From contig JAYMTF010000243.1 in the NCBI GenBank assembly GCA_036897485.1, positions 1-43,276 of the forward strand: a stretch of 43,276 nucleotides of DNA. Direction: 5' to 3'. Positions 43,227-43,276 of this stretch are shown piece after piece. The number at the start of each line of letters is the position of its first letter. The stretch's first letter is position 1. The notes under the pieces are model-generated. The model worked only from the letters and a program-made list of their open reading frames with translations. It was not told the DNA's origin and searched no databases. The translations under genes and the position numbers were made by a program. The stretch is from Pelargonium nanum. Its lineage: Eukaryota > Streptophyta > Magnoliopsida > Geraniales > Geraniaceae.

Positions 43227-43276
43227 ATGTCGATGTCGAAGAGCTCCAAGATGCTCCAGTACATCAACTACCGGAT
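43227..43276 (+). CDS. SmB: Small nuclear ribonucleoprotein SmB/B', 5' end only (cut by window edge)
   Basis: Fifty coding bases give MSMSKSSKMLQYINYR and the first two bases of the next codon. This is the distinctive N-terminus of plant SmB, a core Sm-ring protein of the spliceosomal U1, U2, U4 and U5 snRNPs. The Sm1 motif and Pro/Gly-rich tail lie outside the window. The short fragment limits certainty, but the match over sixteen residues is specific. The telo-box just upstream fits. Confidence 0.85.
   Translation, partial: MSMSKSSKMLQYINYR

Overview
This window is nuclear DNA from a flowering plant, a eudicot and most likely a woody rosid (Rosaceae-like, although the genus cannot be read from the sequence). 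The evidence is AT-rich introns with GT-AG borders, plant-only gene families (mTERF, nsLTP, Dof, organellar gyrase), and MITE and SINE insertions. There is no bacterial-style organisation, so neighbouring genes are independent transcription units. Protein-coding models were joined by hand: at each junction I checked GT/AG borders and reading phase. All coordinates are for coding sequence; UTRs are not defined.

Layout from left to right. 1-900: no gene recognised, with a short 31-bp repeat at the very start. 901-2145 (-): intronless organellar mTERF protein. 2200-2950: transposon debris, including a LINE-type RNase H fragment. 3177-16202 (+): 27-exon organellar DNA gyrase subunit A, whose introns carry a SINE with target-site duplications, a ~100-bp direct repeat and diverged repeat pieces. 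17454-21949 (+): 7-exon NUFIP-like snoRNP assembly factor with a promoter typical of ribosome-biogenesis genes. 22835-23185 and 23932-24276 (-): a tandem pair of secreted lipid transfer proteins. 24662-26279 (-): 8-exon NADH-cytochrome b5 reductase. 26280-29969: a long gene-poor stretch with a MITE-like element. 29970-36145 (+): 7-exon P4-ATPase lipid flippase (ALA1-like). 37180-39986 (+): 2-exon cycling Dof factor whose intron holds a clean SINE insertion. 41028-42277 or 42452 (+): an unusual protein made of four to five diverged ubiquitin-like domains. 43227-43276 (+): the first 50 coding bases of SmB, cut by the window edge.

Most genes are housekeeping: organelle DNA maintenance and expression (mTERF, GYRA), RNA processing (NUFIP, SmB), and membrane lipid metabolism and trafficking (CBR, ALA, LTPs). 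There is no sign that they form a functional cluster. The least ordinary locus is the multi-ubiquitin-like gene near 41-42.4 kb. The best-supported mobile-element evidence is the pair of SINE insertions with perfect target-site duplications (9974-10133 and 37420-37588).
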